64,000 bases of DNA from CAZCVI01 sp964502145. GTDB lineage: Bacteria; Acidobacteriota; Aminicenantia; UBA2199. The number at the start of each line of letters is the position of its first letter. Position 1 is the first letter of the stretch. A program made the translations under genes and the position numbers. This document shows positions 35,061 to 44,448 of this stretch, one piece after another. The stretch lies in NCBI GenBank assembly GCA_964502145.1, contig CAZCVI010000025.1, forward strand, positions 1 to 64,000. The letters are read 5' to 3'. The notes beneath the pieces are model-generated. The model ran no database searches. It worked only from the letters and a program-made list of their open reading frames with translations, and had not been told where the DNA came from.

Positions 35061-35726
35061 ATGTCCTTAAAACCATTTACGGATAATTATGCAGATAACA
35101 GTACTGAAGCTGGGTTCCAGTTTACCTTTTTTTGTGATTTGTGCAATGAAGGCTATAAATCAGAGTTTACAGAATCCAAGAGTTACAAGAAGGGAAAGTT
35201 CTTGGGTGGACTTGGACGGGCGTTATCTTTTGGTGCGTCTTTAATTGGCCAGGATAACATTGGTCATCAGTTTGAGAGAGGGTCAAATATTCTGTCCGAA
35301 CGTTTTCAGGGGATGTCGCCGGAGTGGCACAAGGAACACGAGACGGTGTTTGAAACCTCGCAAAACGAAGCGAAGGGCCATTTTATTCGTTGCCCACGTT
35401 GCAAACGCTGGGTATGTGAAAACGATTGGAATGAACAAGAAGGCTTGTGTGTCGATGATGCACCACGCATGAATGTGGAAGTAGCTGCGGCCAAAGCGGA
35501 AAAAATGGTCCAGGATATCCGCCAAAAAGCCTCGCAAACAGAAGTCTTTCATGGTGAAATCGAAAGCAAACAAACTCTTTGTCCTAAATGTGGCAAACCA
35601 GCAGGAGAAGGAAAATTCTGCAACAACTGCGGGGGGTCGCTCGGAATGAATGAATGTTCCAAATGCGGTGCAAAGAATTCCGCTGAATCCCGTTTCTGCG
35701 GGGAATGCGGGAACAAGATGCGGTGA
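35061..35726 (+). CDS. zinc-ribbon protein
   Basis: The 221-residue protein has an N-terminal CDLC knuckle, a Gly-rich region (GKFLGGLGRALSFGASLIG), a CPRC/WVCENDW pair near residue 115, and two C-terminal zinc ribbons (CPKC/CNNC and CSKC/CGEC). It has its own ribosome site (AAAGGAG) and an AT-rich leader with TATAAT near 35031. It shares the ribbon type with the neighbour at 34650, and both probably belong to one module. Confidence 0.75.
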   Translation: MSLKPFTDNYADNSTEAGFQFTFFCDLCNEGYKSEFTESKSYKKGKFLGGLGRALSFGASLIGQDNIGHQFERGSNILSERFQGMSPEWHKEHETVFETSQNEAKGHFIRCPRCKRWVCENDWNEQEGLCVDDAPRMNVEVAAAKAEKMVQDIRQKASQTEVFHGEIESKQTLCPKCGKPAGEGKFCNNCGGSLGMNECSKCGAKNSAESRFCGECGNKMR

Positions 35727-35870
35727 AGAACATTTTGTCTATAAATTTAGATTAATTCAGAGGGCTCTATTGTATTTATCTGCTTTTTCGAGTAAAATAC
35801 TTTTTTTTTATTGATTATAATTTTTATTATAACGAATTATGCGTTAAAAACGTTGGCAGGAGATAGTGAT

Positions 35871-37088
35871 ATGAGTTTAGAATTTGGAAAAAAAGTGCAT
35901 GAGCAAGCGGTAAAACTTTTAAATCAGGGTCAGGACCCCAATCTCATCGTTAAGGTGATCTGCGATCAAGACCCGGACGGGCACAATTACGGTATTGGTA
36001 TTATTTTAACTGGTGATGGCAAGCCGATGGCGACATCTGCCACACTGCTGGAGTATACCCGGAAAGAGCTGACGGTGTGCGAGGAAGGGACGTACATGAA
36101 TTCCAACAAGATTCTGGAAGATGTAAAAAAAGCAGTGCTGAAATGGCAGCGCATTCCTGAACAATATGCGAGTCAGTTCAAGCTCGCATTACCTTCAGAT
36201 GCGGGAACTGGTGCTATCAAAACGGCGGTGGAAATCGCATTAAAACTCAATAGTAATATCAAGAAGCTGGGCTTTCAAGAATTTGGTTGGCCCGCTTATA
36301 AAACGATTGCTGAGAGTTGCCGCATATCCACCGAGGAATTTCCCGAGGATGCCGTGATTTCGGATCAGGACACATTTACGATCTATCAAGCTGGCCCCAT
36401 GAACACGACGGGGCGCGTGGTGGAAAAAGAACGGATTATTGAGCGTGCGCAAACGGCTGCGAAGAATAATAAATATATTCTTTTGGATCGGGCTTATTCT
36501 GGTTTTGAATTTGCTTCCCGGTTGGCTGATGGCGGGTATGATGAAGTGATGCAAAAGAGTTATCAATTACAAATCCAACCATTTATCGAGAATAAAGTTC
36601 CCTTTTTCCTGGCTATCAGTCCTACCAAAGCATTTGTGACCTTTTCATTACGACCCTGTGGATTGTTATTGGTTTTTTGTCCTGATGAAGCGACAGACAA
36701 GGCGATGTCAAAACTATTGTACGCCGCTGTACGAGCCCGCGGTTCCTCTTTTGAACATGCCATTACCCGTGCTTTTGCCAAAGCGTTAACCAAGGATCTG
36801 GCCCGTTTGGAAGGAGAGCACACTATGGCCTTGGAACGGGTAGCCCATGCGGAAGCATTGTGGCGCAAATTAGTACAGGGAACTCCGATGGAGTATCTTT
36901 ATGCGGAGCAATACGCGGGCTTGTTCCGCAATCCCGAATGTCGCGAAGATGCGGCGGTTCATATTTATAACGAGCATCTTTATCCTGTTTTTGGGAAAGG
37001 TCGATGTCGCCAGAATGTAACGGGAATACCGGATAATGAAGAACTAGCTCGCCAACATGTACGGGTATTCGCGGAACAGTGCTATTAA
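35871..37088 (+). CDS. PLP-dependent aminotransferase-like protein (fold type I)
   Basis: I chose the ATG at 35871 (GGAGA upstream); the frame extends to 35811 without a ribosome site. The 405-residue protein has the aminotransferase layout: a phosphate loop SDAGTGA (about 109-115), Trp140, Asp206-Tyr209 (LLDRAYSG), Lys253 for the Schiff base (ISPTKAF) and Arg261. This resembles aromatic/aspartate aminotransferases of class I/II. The substrate cannot be told. The usual NPTG motif is altered to NTTG, so I regard the assignment as likely rather than certain. Confidence 0.68.
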   Translation: MSLEFGKKVHEQAVKLLNQGQDPNLIVKVICDQDPDGHNYGIGIILTGDGKPMATSATLLEYTRKELTVCEEGTYMNSNKILEDVKKAVLKWQRIPEQYASQFKLALPSDAGTGAIKTAVEIALKLNSNIKKLGFQEFGWPAYKTIAESCRISTEEFPEDAVISDQDTFTIYQAGPMNTTGRVVEKERIIERAQTAAKNNKYILLDRAYSGFEFASRLADGGYDEVMQKSYQLQIQPFIENKVPFFLAISPTKAFVTFSLRPCGLLLVFCPDEATDKAMSKLLYAAVRARGSSFEHAITRAFAKALTKDLARLEGEHTMALERVAHAEALWRKLVQGTPMEYLYAEQYAGLFRNPECREDAAVHIYNEHLYPVFGKGRCRQNVTGIPDNEELARQHVRVFAEQCY

Positions 37089-37117
37089 ACTGTAAAAAAT
37101 AATTTAGCATCAATAAA

Positions 37118-37165
37118 CGGCGTCCTACGGACGAATAAATTAATTCGCCCGTAGGCCACACGCCG
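37118..37165. terminator. bidirectional terminator
   Basis: CGGCGTCCTACGGACGAAT pairs with ATTCGCCCGTAGGCCACACGCCG across a short AT loop, with small internal loops. It lies between the convergent aminotransferase-like and adenylate kinase genes. Confidence 0.6.
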
Positions 37166-37166
37166 C

Positions 37167-38339
37167 TTAAATTATCCGGGAACCTTTTTTTACAATGGCT
37201 TCAAATTCATTGAACACCATGTCCGGGTCCTGGTCGCCGTTGATCAGGAAGTATTTTTTTTGATCTTTGTAGTGGTCAGCTACATGGATCGTTTTTTCCT
37301 CGTATTCTTCCATGCGGCGCAGGATAATATCGGTATTTATATCATAGTCTCGTTTTTGCATTGATTGACCACGGGCTTTTAATCGTTTGATGCACTTAAG
37401 AATAGACATATCAAAATGAACCATGCACGATACAGACGAATTGAGACGACGCAATAGCCCATCCAAGATATACGCTTGAACCATGGTGCGGGGAAATCCT
37501 TTAAAAATAAATCCCATGGAAGTTGGATTTTGTTCGATGGTTCGTTCAATTAAACGGATAGGAATCTCATCTGGCACGTGTTCACCTGCATCCATGTATT
37601 TTTTCGACATTTTTCCGATATCTGTGCCTTTATAATATTCATCCATCAACATCAAACCAGTGGCCATGTAAATCAGGTTATTTTTTTGTGCCAGACGTAA
37701 TGCTTGCGTTCCTTTTCCAGCTCCTGGAGGGCCAAAGACCACAATATTTTGCCAGGATTCTTTTAAAGTGGATTCCACGGCGCGGTTGAGTCTAGCGAAA
37801 ATTTCTTCCACTGTTCCTATCCCATCAATGGCGAAGTATTTCCTTTTTTCTCTATAGAATTCCGCGACCGGGATAGTTTTGTTTTTGTACTCAACGAAAC
37901 GGTGCCGGATGACCATTTCATTGTCATCGGTACGATTGGAGTCTTTGCCACGATTGAGGATTCGTGCCATCAATTCCTCTTCAGGAACATCCAGGCCCAA
38001 CATGCAGGAGAGTGTGGAGTTGAATTTGAGTAATAACCCTTCAAGGATATAGCATTGCACAACAGTTCTGGGGAAACCATCAAAAAGGAACCCGCGGGCA
38101 CCAGGGGTATGGGTGATTTTTTTTTCGATTAATTGAACGATGACTTCATCAGAAACCAGGTGGCCCTGGGAGATAATTTTTTTAGCATAGAGTCCCAGGT
38201 CCGTGCCTGCGGCGATTTCTTCTCTCAGCATTTCGCCGGTGGCAATATAGGTCAGGTTAAATTTCTCCATCAGTAATTTCGATTGGGTTCCTTTTCCTGC
38301 TCCTGGCGGTCCGAAGAGTGCAACGTTCAATGTATTCAT
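37167..38339 (-). CDS. tandem adenylate kinase fusion
   Basis: The 390-residue protein is two adenylate kinase domains in one chain. Domain 1 (about 4-190) has P-loop GPPGAGKGT (10-18), AMP-binding Arg39 (ATGEMLREE) and FDGFPRT (Asp87, Arg91). Domain 2 (about 199-385) keeps the P-loop GPPGAGKGT (203-211) and Arg284 (FKGFPRT), but has Met232 where Arg39 would be and Lys280 where Asp87 would be. It therefore probably retains ATP binding but has altered nucleotide monophosphate recognition. Neither has the Cys4 zinc LID. Confidence 0.9.
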   Translation of the reverse strand: MNTLNVALFGPPGAGKGTQSKLLMEKFNLTYIATGEMLREEIAAGTDLGLYAKKIISQGHLVSDEVIVQLIEKKITHTPGARGFLFDGFPRTVVQCYILEGLLLKFNSTLSCMLGLDVPEEELMARILNRGKDSNRTDDNEMVIRHRFVEYKNKTIPVAEFYREKRKYFAIDGIGTVEEIFARLNRAVESTLKESWQNIVVFGPPGAGKGTQALRLAQKNNLIYMATGLMLMDEYYKGTDIGKMSKKYMDAGEHVPDEIPIRLIERTIEQNPTSMGFIFKGFPRTMVQAYILDGLLRRLNSSVSCMVHFDMSILKCIKRLKARGQSMQKRDYDINTDIILRRMEEYEEKTIHVADHYKDQKKYFLINGDQDPDMVFNEFEAIVKKGSRII

Positions 38340-38431
38340 TGGGTTTCTCCTTTTCTTTTATTTTTTTATGCTGCCAAAAATGCATTGTAGAATATATTAA
38401 ATAAAAAAGCAACCCTATTTCCTCTCTTTAA

Positions 38432-38601
38432 TCCACCGCCAAGTTAATGGGAAGTATGGGAAATATGGGAGTTCTGGGAAGAATGGGAATATTTATTTTA
38501 TCCCATAACTCCCATAACTCCCATAATTCCCATAATTCCCAGAACTCCCATAACTCCCACTTGCTTTTACAATACTCCCAAAGAATTGCCAGTGAATCCA
38601 G
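38432..38601. repeat. 9-bp-unit hairpin element, copy 4 (TGGGARTTA type)
   Basis: The left arm from 38447 holds five units of ATGGGAAGT type; the right arm (38500-38560) holds seven inverted units of TGGGARTTA type. The flanks TCCACCGCCAAGTTAATGG and GCCAGTGAATCCAG (38588-38601) match the family edges. Unlike copies 1-3, all units have TGGGA instead of TGGAC. It fills most of the gap between 38340 and 38615. Confidence 0.85.
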
Positions 38602-38615
38602 AGAGTCCCCCCCCC

Positions 38616-38644
38616 TTGAAAATTAATTATTATTTGGTTATAAT
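38616..38644 (+). promoter_or_regulatory. sigma70-like promoter of the 38679 gene
   Basis: TTGAAA (38616-38621) and TATAAT (38639-38644) with a 17-bp spacer lie 35 bp before the ATG. Confidence 0.6.
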
Positions 38645-38678
38645 TGCTTATAATGCGCACTAGCAAGGAAGGTAACTG

Positions 38679-39233
38679 ATGAAAAAATTATTATTCTTTA
38701 TAGTATTGTGGGTAATATTAAATGTCTGCGCCAATGCCCAGGAGATCACGTTGCAGCACGTGATGGACAAGGGTGTAATGTTTTATCCCATTGGCAACGA
38801 TGAAATAATAATGACTATCCGCACCCAGGAAGAGGCAGACACCTTTTGGTTTTTACTCAATGCATACGGCAATAAAAAATTGGGCACGAATTTGAGTAGT
38901 CTCATTGAAGTGGTTCACTTGCTGTCATCCCCGGACGGAAAATATTTAGCGGTCCTCTCGGTAGGCGAAGGCCACCCAATCTTGGAAGTAGTGAATCTGG
39001 AAAAATTACGAACGGAATACGTGTACCAGGTATTACATGAAATTAATCCCTATCCGGGGGTCATCAATATTGATCACTGGGAAGGTTCTACATTGATCTT
39101 GGAAAGCGACATCCCATTACACCTAAAAAAAGAAGACCGCGAAACCAATCCCGATCCATTATTACCCTCACCCCAACTATTTTTATTAAACATCACCACG
39201 GGTACCATCACTACGGATAATTCGAGCCATTAA
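38679..39233 (+). CDS. secreted hypothetical protein
   Basis: The 184-residue protein has a clear signal peptide cleaved after CANA. The mature part looks like a small beta-propeller-like or beta-sandwich fold (HLLSSPDGKYLAVLSV, then LEVVNLEKL), but I do not recognise the family. AAGGAAGG lies before the ATG. It converges on the BNR protein gene. Confidence 0.65.
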   Translation: MKKLLFFIVLWVILNVCANAQEITLQHVMDKGVMFYPIGNDEIIMTIRTQEEADTFWFLLNAYGNKKLGTNLSSLIEVVHLLSSPDGKYLAVLSVGEGHPILEVVNLEKLRTEYVYQVLHEINPYPGVINIDHWEGSTLILESDIPLHLKKEDRETNPDPLLPSPQLFLLNITTGTITTDNSSH

Positions 39234-39240
39234 CACTGTA

Positions 39241-39277
39241 CCGGGAAGCCTTTTTATTATATAAAAAAGGTTCCCGG
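39241..39277. terminator. bidirectional terminator
   Basis: CCGGGAAGCCTTTTT (39241-39255) pairs with AAAAAAGGTTCCCGG, giving a GC-rich stem with A and T tracts on each side for termination in both directions. Confidence 0.8.
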
Positions 39278-39296
39278 CTACCGTGCTCAAGCTAAT

Positions 39297-41975
39297 TTAT
39301 TTTAAAACGTCTAGATTGCTTTCCAGTGTTTCTGTTCCCGCCGTAAGTATCACCGTGTATTTTCCCGGTTCCACGTAGGGCGTTTTTGGTTTTTCTTTGG
39401 CGTCCTTGTCTTCCATCGCTTGTAAGTCCCAGATAATCGTATTGATTCCCGCATCACCCGTGGCTTTTATTACCTGCACTATTTTTCCTGCCGCGTTTTT
39501 AACAGTGACCAAAACCGGTTGTGTTTCTTTTAAATAATAGTGACAATAGGCTTTTTGACCCCCTGCATACCCCCACCATTCCAGAATAGGGAGGGTAGCG
39601 TTCGCAATGGAGAACAGATGAACCTTTTTTGCCAACAATTCATCGGTCATTTGCTGGAGATAAGAGACATCCATGGCCCAAGCACCGCGTCCATGGGTGG
39701 CTGCTAAGAGGATATTATCGCGGGGATGAACGATGAGATCATGAACATATGTGGTGGGGAAATTCCCAGCCAATACATGCCACGTTTTCCCACCATTCAG
39801 CGTCGCATAAACGCCGATGTCCGTGCCTACATAAAGCAGGTTTTTATTCTTCGGGTCCTCGCGAATTACATTCACTGGCCCGCTGGGAATATTACCGGTA
39901 ATACTATGCCACGTTTTCCCATAATCGGTGGATTTCCATACATAGGCCACAAAATCATCATCCCGTTTACCGTTTTGAGTCATATAGACTGTGCCTAGAT
40001 CATACGCCGAGGCTTCGATACGGGAAACCCACTTGCCATAAGGGAGACCTTTGGTCATTTCTGTCCAAGTCAACCCACTGTCTTTGGTCACATGGACGCG
40101 CCCATCATCCGTACCTGCATAAATCAATCCGAACTTCAACGGAGATTCAGAGATAGTAAAAAGGGTTTGGTACTGGATATCGCCTTTTTTGTTGGGATCA
40201 TTATAAGACAAATCCGGGCTGATCCGTTCCCAGGATTCGCCGCGATTCATAGAGCGGAAAAGATAGTTCAGACCTAAATAGAGAATACGCGGGTTGTGGG
40301 AAGAGATAATAAACGGTGCCAACCATTGGCCGCGATAAGGTGGTTCTCCTTTGGGAGGTTTGGGCACGATTAATTCTGTTTTATTCGCTTTAAAATCAGT
40401 GCGCATGATGCTACCATAAAAACCAGCCGAATAAACGATATTTTCATCCGTGGGGTCAATGGCATGACGGCTTCCTTCCCCACCCGGGGCTGTTTCCCAC
40501 ACCTGGGCTGGAATATCATTGCGACCCTGACTCAAATCCACCACACCACGATAACTGCCATGGTCTTGAATGGAAGCATACACATGAAACGGTTGGGCGA
40601 GATCCACCATAATGGTAAATAATTGGACGAGAGGCACATTATCGGTAAAAACACGCCAGTTCTTGCCCATATCATAGGAAACGACCACGCCACCATCATT
40701 AACATTGACCAGATAAGAAGTATTGGCGGGATCGATCCATAAACCGTGCAAATCACCATGCATACCCACCAACTCGCGAAAGGTTTTCCCACCATCCTCG
40801 GAAATATTCAGGCCCAAACCCATCACGTAGATTCTGTTTTCATTGACAGGGTCGACTTTGATCTGGCCAAAGACCCAGCCATACGTTCCTGGCAGGTCTT
40901 CCATGTAAGTTGAATCCACGCTGGTTTTGCGCCAATTCTCGCCACCATCATCAGAACGATAAATGGTGGAACCCTTGATTCTATCACGGGAAGGGCGACC
41001 GTAAGAATCTGTTTCTTCGCTCTCGTTTTTCCCGGCAAACTCATAATTATCTATGAAGGCGTAGAGCACATTCGGTTTTGCCGCGCAGAGATCAATGCCG
41101 ATACGACCCCGATTTTTCGCTTCGGTCAGACCATTATTAATTGGCTTCCACGTCGCGCCCCCATCCGTTGTTTTATAGATACCGCTGCCCGTATAATCCG
41201 CTTTATTGCGCGGGTCATTCCATTTCAGACGAATGCGTTGCCAAGTAGACATATATAATGTATCCGGGTGAGTTGGGTCCATGACCAAGTCAATCGCCCC
41301 TGTTTTTTCATTGTCATAAAATACTTTTTCCCAGGTAGTGCCACCATCCGTCGTTTTATACACCCCGCGGTCCACATTATTTGTCCACTCGTGACCCGAA
41401 GCCGCCACATACACTATATCCGGGTTCGTCGGATGGATCACAATGCGGGGAATCGTATACGTGCCAGTTAATCCCATGTGTTTCCAGGTTTTGCCTGCAT
41501 CCGTTGATTTAAACACGCCAATGCCCGCGTTAGAACTGCGGAAAATATTCGCTTCCCCTGTTCCGATCCAGATAATATCCGGGTTTGATGGCGCCAGAGT
41601 AATATCGCCGATAGCCGTTGAAGCTGCATGTTGGAAGATAGGTTCCCAGGTGACCCCTTCATTTTCTGTTTTCCAGACCCCACCTGTTGCGCCAGCCACA
41701 TAGATCACGTAATTCTTGCCTTTGGGAGTGACTACATCCACATCTGTCATCCGTCCGCTGATGTTTTTAGGCCCCAGGAACTGCCACTGCATATTTTTTA
41801 AAAGCGAGACTTCTTTTAAAGCCACGTGGTCCCCGTACCACTGCAAACGCAACTGCGCATCCGTGGATTGAATCAACTTTTCCTCTGCCATCACGGCTGT
41901 TGAGAGCAACAGGGCGAGTACAAAAAACAATAAAATATTTTTTCTTAAATACTTCGGGTACTGTAAAAAACTCAT
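39297..41975 (-). CDS. secreted BNR/sortilin-like beta-propeller protein
   Basis: The 892-residue protein has a signal peptide (cleaved after AVMA) and at least seven Asp-box (BNR) repeats such as VFKSTDAGKTWKHMG, IYRSDDGGENWRKT and WKSTDYGKTWHSI. This matches the VPS10/sortilin-type glycosidase-like propellers that are abundant in Acidobacteria and relatives. The C-terminal 110 residues form a beta-sandwich (PYVEPGKYTVILTAGTETL). It is exported and probably binds or cleaves a polymer; catalytic activity cannot be shown here. Confidence 0.88.
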   Translation of the reverse strand: MSFLQYPKYLRKNILLFFVLALLLSTAVMAEEKLIQSTDAQLRLQWYGDHVALKEVSLLKNMQWQFLGPKNISGRMTDVDVVTPKGKNYVIYVAGATGGVWKTENEGVTWEPIFQHAASTAIGDITLAPSNPDIIWIGTGEANIFRSSNAGIGVFKSTDAGKTWKHMGLTGTYTIPRIVIHPTNPDIVYVAASGHEWTNNVDRGVYKTTDGGTTWEKVFYDNEKTGAIDLVMDPTHPDTLYMSTWQRIRLKWNDPRNKADYTGSGIYKTTDGGATWKPINNGLTEAKNRGRIGIDLCAAKPNVLYAFIDNYEFAGKNESEETDSYGRPSRDRIKGSTIYRSDDGGENWRKTSVDSTYMEDLPGTYGWVFGQIKVDPVNENRIYVMGLGLNISEDGGKTFRELVGMHGDLHGLWIDPANTSYLVNVNDGGVVVSYDMGKNWRVFTDNVPLVQLFTIMVDLAQPFHVYASIQDHGSYRGVVDLSQGRNDIPAQVWETAPGGEGSRHAIDPTDENIVYSAGFYGSIMRTDFKANKTELIVPKPPKGEPPYRGQWLAPFIISSHNPRILYLGLNYLFRSMNRGESWERISPDLSYNDPNKKGDIQYQTLFTISESPLKFGLIYAGTDDGRVHVTKDSGLTWTEMTKGLPYGKWVSRIEASAYDLGTVYMTQNGKRDDDFVAYVWKSTDYGKTWHSITGNIPSGPVNVIREDPKNKNLLYVGTDIGVYATLNGGKTWHVLAGNFPTTYVHDLIVHPRDNILLAATHGRGAWAMDVSYLQQMTDELLAKKVHLFSIANATLPILEWWGYAGGQKAYCHYYLKETQPVLVTVKNAAGKIVQVIKATGDAGINTIIWDLQAMEDKDAKEKPKTPYVEPGKYTVILTAGTETLESNLDVLK

Positions 41976-42158
41976 GGTGTTTCCTCCTTATTATATACGC
42001 TGTTATAATCTACAATAAATAGTCTTACTGTACTGCTTTAATGTTATACGTTCAGGCAGAAAAAATTGTTTTTTTTCTTTCATTGTATTATACTATATAT
42101 TATACTATATTATATAATCATATTATAACATACCACTGATTGAAAAGGAGGATATTAA

Positions 42159-43406
42159 ATGAGTAACAAGACACGCACCGCAAACGGGGCATACAGCAGT
42201 ATCCAAAAAGGATGGGATATGAAGAGGCGTGATTTTCTAAAAATCACCGGTAGTATTGGCACTATCGTTGGTTCTGGACTGGTTCTGGGCACACCCAGCC
42301 TCTGGTCACAGGAAACAAAACCCACGACACCACCGCCCTTACCCAAAACCAACGTGGAAGACGTACTTAAAGTTCCCAAGAGCACCTATTCCCTGCCCGG
42401 TCTCTTTCCTGGACGGGTGATTGAAACGTCTAATGCCAATGCCATGACTACTGAAAAAGTGGACGCAACTATTGTAGCCCAAATGGTAGAAAAAGGCATT
42501 ACCGGGTTAACCGGCAAAAATATGAAAGAGAGTTTTAACCTCTTCTTTAAGAAAGACGATGTCGTCGGTTTAAAAGTGAATCCCGTGGGCGCCGGTTTGA
42601 TCAATACCCGCATCGAAGTGGTCGAGGCTGTCATCAACTGGCTGAAAAGCAATGGTTTACCCCTGAAGAATATCATTATTTGGGACCGTTTTGATTACAT
42701 GCTCAAAGATGCTGGTTTTACAGCCGAACGATTCCCTGGTGTCGGTATAGAAGGCTTGCAAACCATGGATGAAGCGGCGGCTGAAGGCAAAACACAGGAC
42801 AACTCCAAATGGTTGGATGCGTCGGGTCAACATATCAGCATTAATAATTTTGATAAAAACGTGTTTTATCTCGCCGATGTGGATGGTCCGAAAGATTTGC
42901 CTTATCTCAACCAGCACGTGGTGAATGGTAAGCACTCCTTTTTTGGAAAATTGCTGACCCAAAAATTAACCAAGATCATCAATCTGCCTGTTTTCAAAAA
43001 CACGGGGAATGGTGTTTCAATGGCCACTAAAAACATGGGTTACGGGGCTATTTGTAATACTGGGCGGTTGCACATGCCGTTATTTTTTAATGTGTGTACC
43101 GAGGTACTCGCGTTCCCCGTTATCCGGGACAAAATGGTACTCAATATCATTGATGGTTTACGTGCCCAGTACGATGGTGGTCCAATGCCCAATGCCGAAT
43201 TCACCTATTTGTATAATACCCTGTTTTTCGCCACCGATCCTTTTGCCATGGACATGATCTGTCACAATATCATAACCGAAAAACGACGCGAAATGAAAGT
43301 CAAAGGCTTCAATGAACATCCCCGCTACTCTGAATACCTCCGTTACGCTGAAAAATTGGGCCTGGGTATCGCGGACCCAAAAAAAATCAGCCACGTGAAA
43401 GTATAA
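42159..43406 (+). CDS. DUF362 protein with Tat signal
   Basis: The 415-residue protein has a twin-arginine signal (KRRDFLKITG) with a hydrophobic stretch to about residue 45. The DUF362 body shows VGLKVNPVG and the internal NLPVFKNTGNGVSMATKNMG stretch. DUF362 proteins are exported and implicated in redox or cofactor roles. The ribosome site AGGAGGA is strong at the first ATG; a second ATG at 42219 would shorten the signal. The DUF6599 gene follows 20 bp later, so they are an operon. Confidence 0.85.
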   Translation: MSNKTRTANGAYSSIQKGWDMKRRDFLKITGSIGTIVGSGLVLGTPSLWSQETKPTTPPPLPKTNVEDVLKVPKSTYSLPGLFPGRVIETSNANAMTTEKVDATIVAQMVEKGITGLTGKNMKESFNLFFKKDDVVGLKVNPVGAGLINTRIEVVEAVINWLKSNGLPLKNIIIWDRFDYMLKDAGFTAERFPGVGIEGLQTMDEAAAEGKTQDNSKWLDASGQHISINNFDKNVFYLADVDGPKDLPYLNQHVVNGKHSFFGKLLTQKLTKIINLPVFKNTGNGVSMATKNMGYGAICNTGRLHMPLFFNVCTEVLAFPVIRDKMVLNIIDGLRAQYDGGPMPNAEFTYLYNTLFFATDPFAMDMICHNIITEKRREMKVKGFNEHPRYSEYLRYAEKLGLGIADPKKISHVKV

Positions 43407-43426
43407 GCCTGGAAAAATAAAATAAA

Positions 43427-44314
43427 ATGGTGGGTAAAAAACAATTAACCCTGTTAGGAATGTTATCTTGGATACTCCTTTTTGCGCTTGTTTCCTGTAG
43501 GATACAGGCGCAAGAAGCCGTCCATCTGTTCCCGGACAGTTTTTATGTACCGGGCTGGGAAAAGATGGGCCCGGAACGGGAGTTCAATAAAAATGGTCTC
43601 TATGGTCACATTGATGGTGGTTCCGAATTGTTCTTGGAAATGGGCTTTGAAATACTGAAACTGCAAAAGTATGGGAATGCCACCAAGGATGAGATCGCAA
43701 TCGAAACGTACCGCATGGACAGCGCGGAAGCGGCACTGGGAATTTACCTGATCAACTGCGGCACGGAAACTCCACTACCAGGAATCCAAGAACGAAACTC
43801 GGGCGATGATTACCAAGTGATGGTTCAGAAAGGTCAATACTATGTGAAAGTCAATAATTTCTCTGGGAAGAGTTCCTTGTTACCTGTTTTGGTTCAATTG
43901 GCTAATGGAACCTTAAAAAATATTCCGCAGAAACCCGTGGCCGACCTTTTTGCCCTGTTGCCGCTGGATAATCGTGTTAAAAGTTCGGAACTGCTCATTC
44001 GTGGGCCATATACCTTGCAAGCCATTTTCATTTTGGGTGAAGGAGACATTCTGCAATTGCACAATACTATTTTTGGTGTGAGTGCCCAGTATCTTGATGA
44101 AGATAAAAACACTTACACCCAAATTTTTGTTCCTTACCCCGATGTGACATTGGCCCGGCAGGCCTTTGATTATCTGCGACAGCATCTTGATTCTTACATC
44201 AAAGTAGTCGAAACCCGTGATACGTTCCTCTCTTTCACTGACTTTCGCGGCAAAAAGGGGATCGTCGAAATAGCTGCCAATATCATTCATATCAAGGTGA
44301 ACCTAACAAAATAA
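43427..44314 (+). CDS. DUF6599 lipoprotein
   Basis: The 295-residue protein has a hydrophobic start with lipobox LVSC, then the DUF6599 pattern GLYGHIDGGSELFLEMGFE and YRMDSAEAALGIY. DUF6599 proteins occur in the same lineages next to DUF362 genes; the function is unknown. The pair here suggests one exported complex. The ribosome site is weak, so coupling to the upstream gene is possible. Confidence 0.85.
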   Translation: MVGKKQLTLLGMLSWILLFALVSCRIQAQEAVHLFPDSFYVPGWEKMGPEREFNKNGLYGHIDGGSELFLEMGFEILKLQKYGNATKDEIAIETYRMDSAEAALGIYLINCGTETPLPGIQERNSGDDYQVMVQKGQYYVKVNNFSGKSSLLPVLVQLANGTLKNIPQKPVADLFALLPLDNRVKSSELLIRGPYTLQAIFILGEGDILQLHNTIFGVSAQYLDEDKNTYTQIFVPYPDVTLARQAFDYLRQHLDSYIKVVETRDTFLSFTDFRGKKGIVEIAANIIHIKVNLTK

Positions 44315-44332
44315 TTTTTTGTTTAATTTTTA

Positions 44333-44361
44333 TTGACAAACCATTTCAGATTTGCTATATC
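44333..44361 (+). promoter_or_regulatory. sigma70-like promoter of the solute-binding protein gene
   Basis: TTGACA (44333-44338) and TATATC (44356-44361) with a 17-bp spacer, followed by an AT-rich leader of repeated TATATAGA before the ATG at 44449. Confidence 0.6.
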
Positions 44362-44448
44362 TTATAAATAGGATAACGCAATGAAAAAATATATATAGAT
44401 ATATATAGACATATATAGAATTTAAGATAGAAAGAAGGAGGACAGAAT

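Noticed and set aside
35811..35870. N-terminal extension of the aminotransferase-like protein
   Set aside because: The 20 extra codons have no ribosome site, whereas the ATG at 35871 has GGAGA upstream.
42080..42130. Riboswitch upstream of the DUF362 gene
   Set aside because: The region is only AT-rich repeats without a conserved stem pattern of a known riboswitch.
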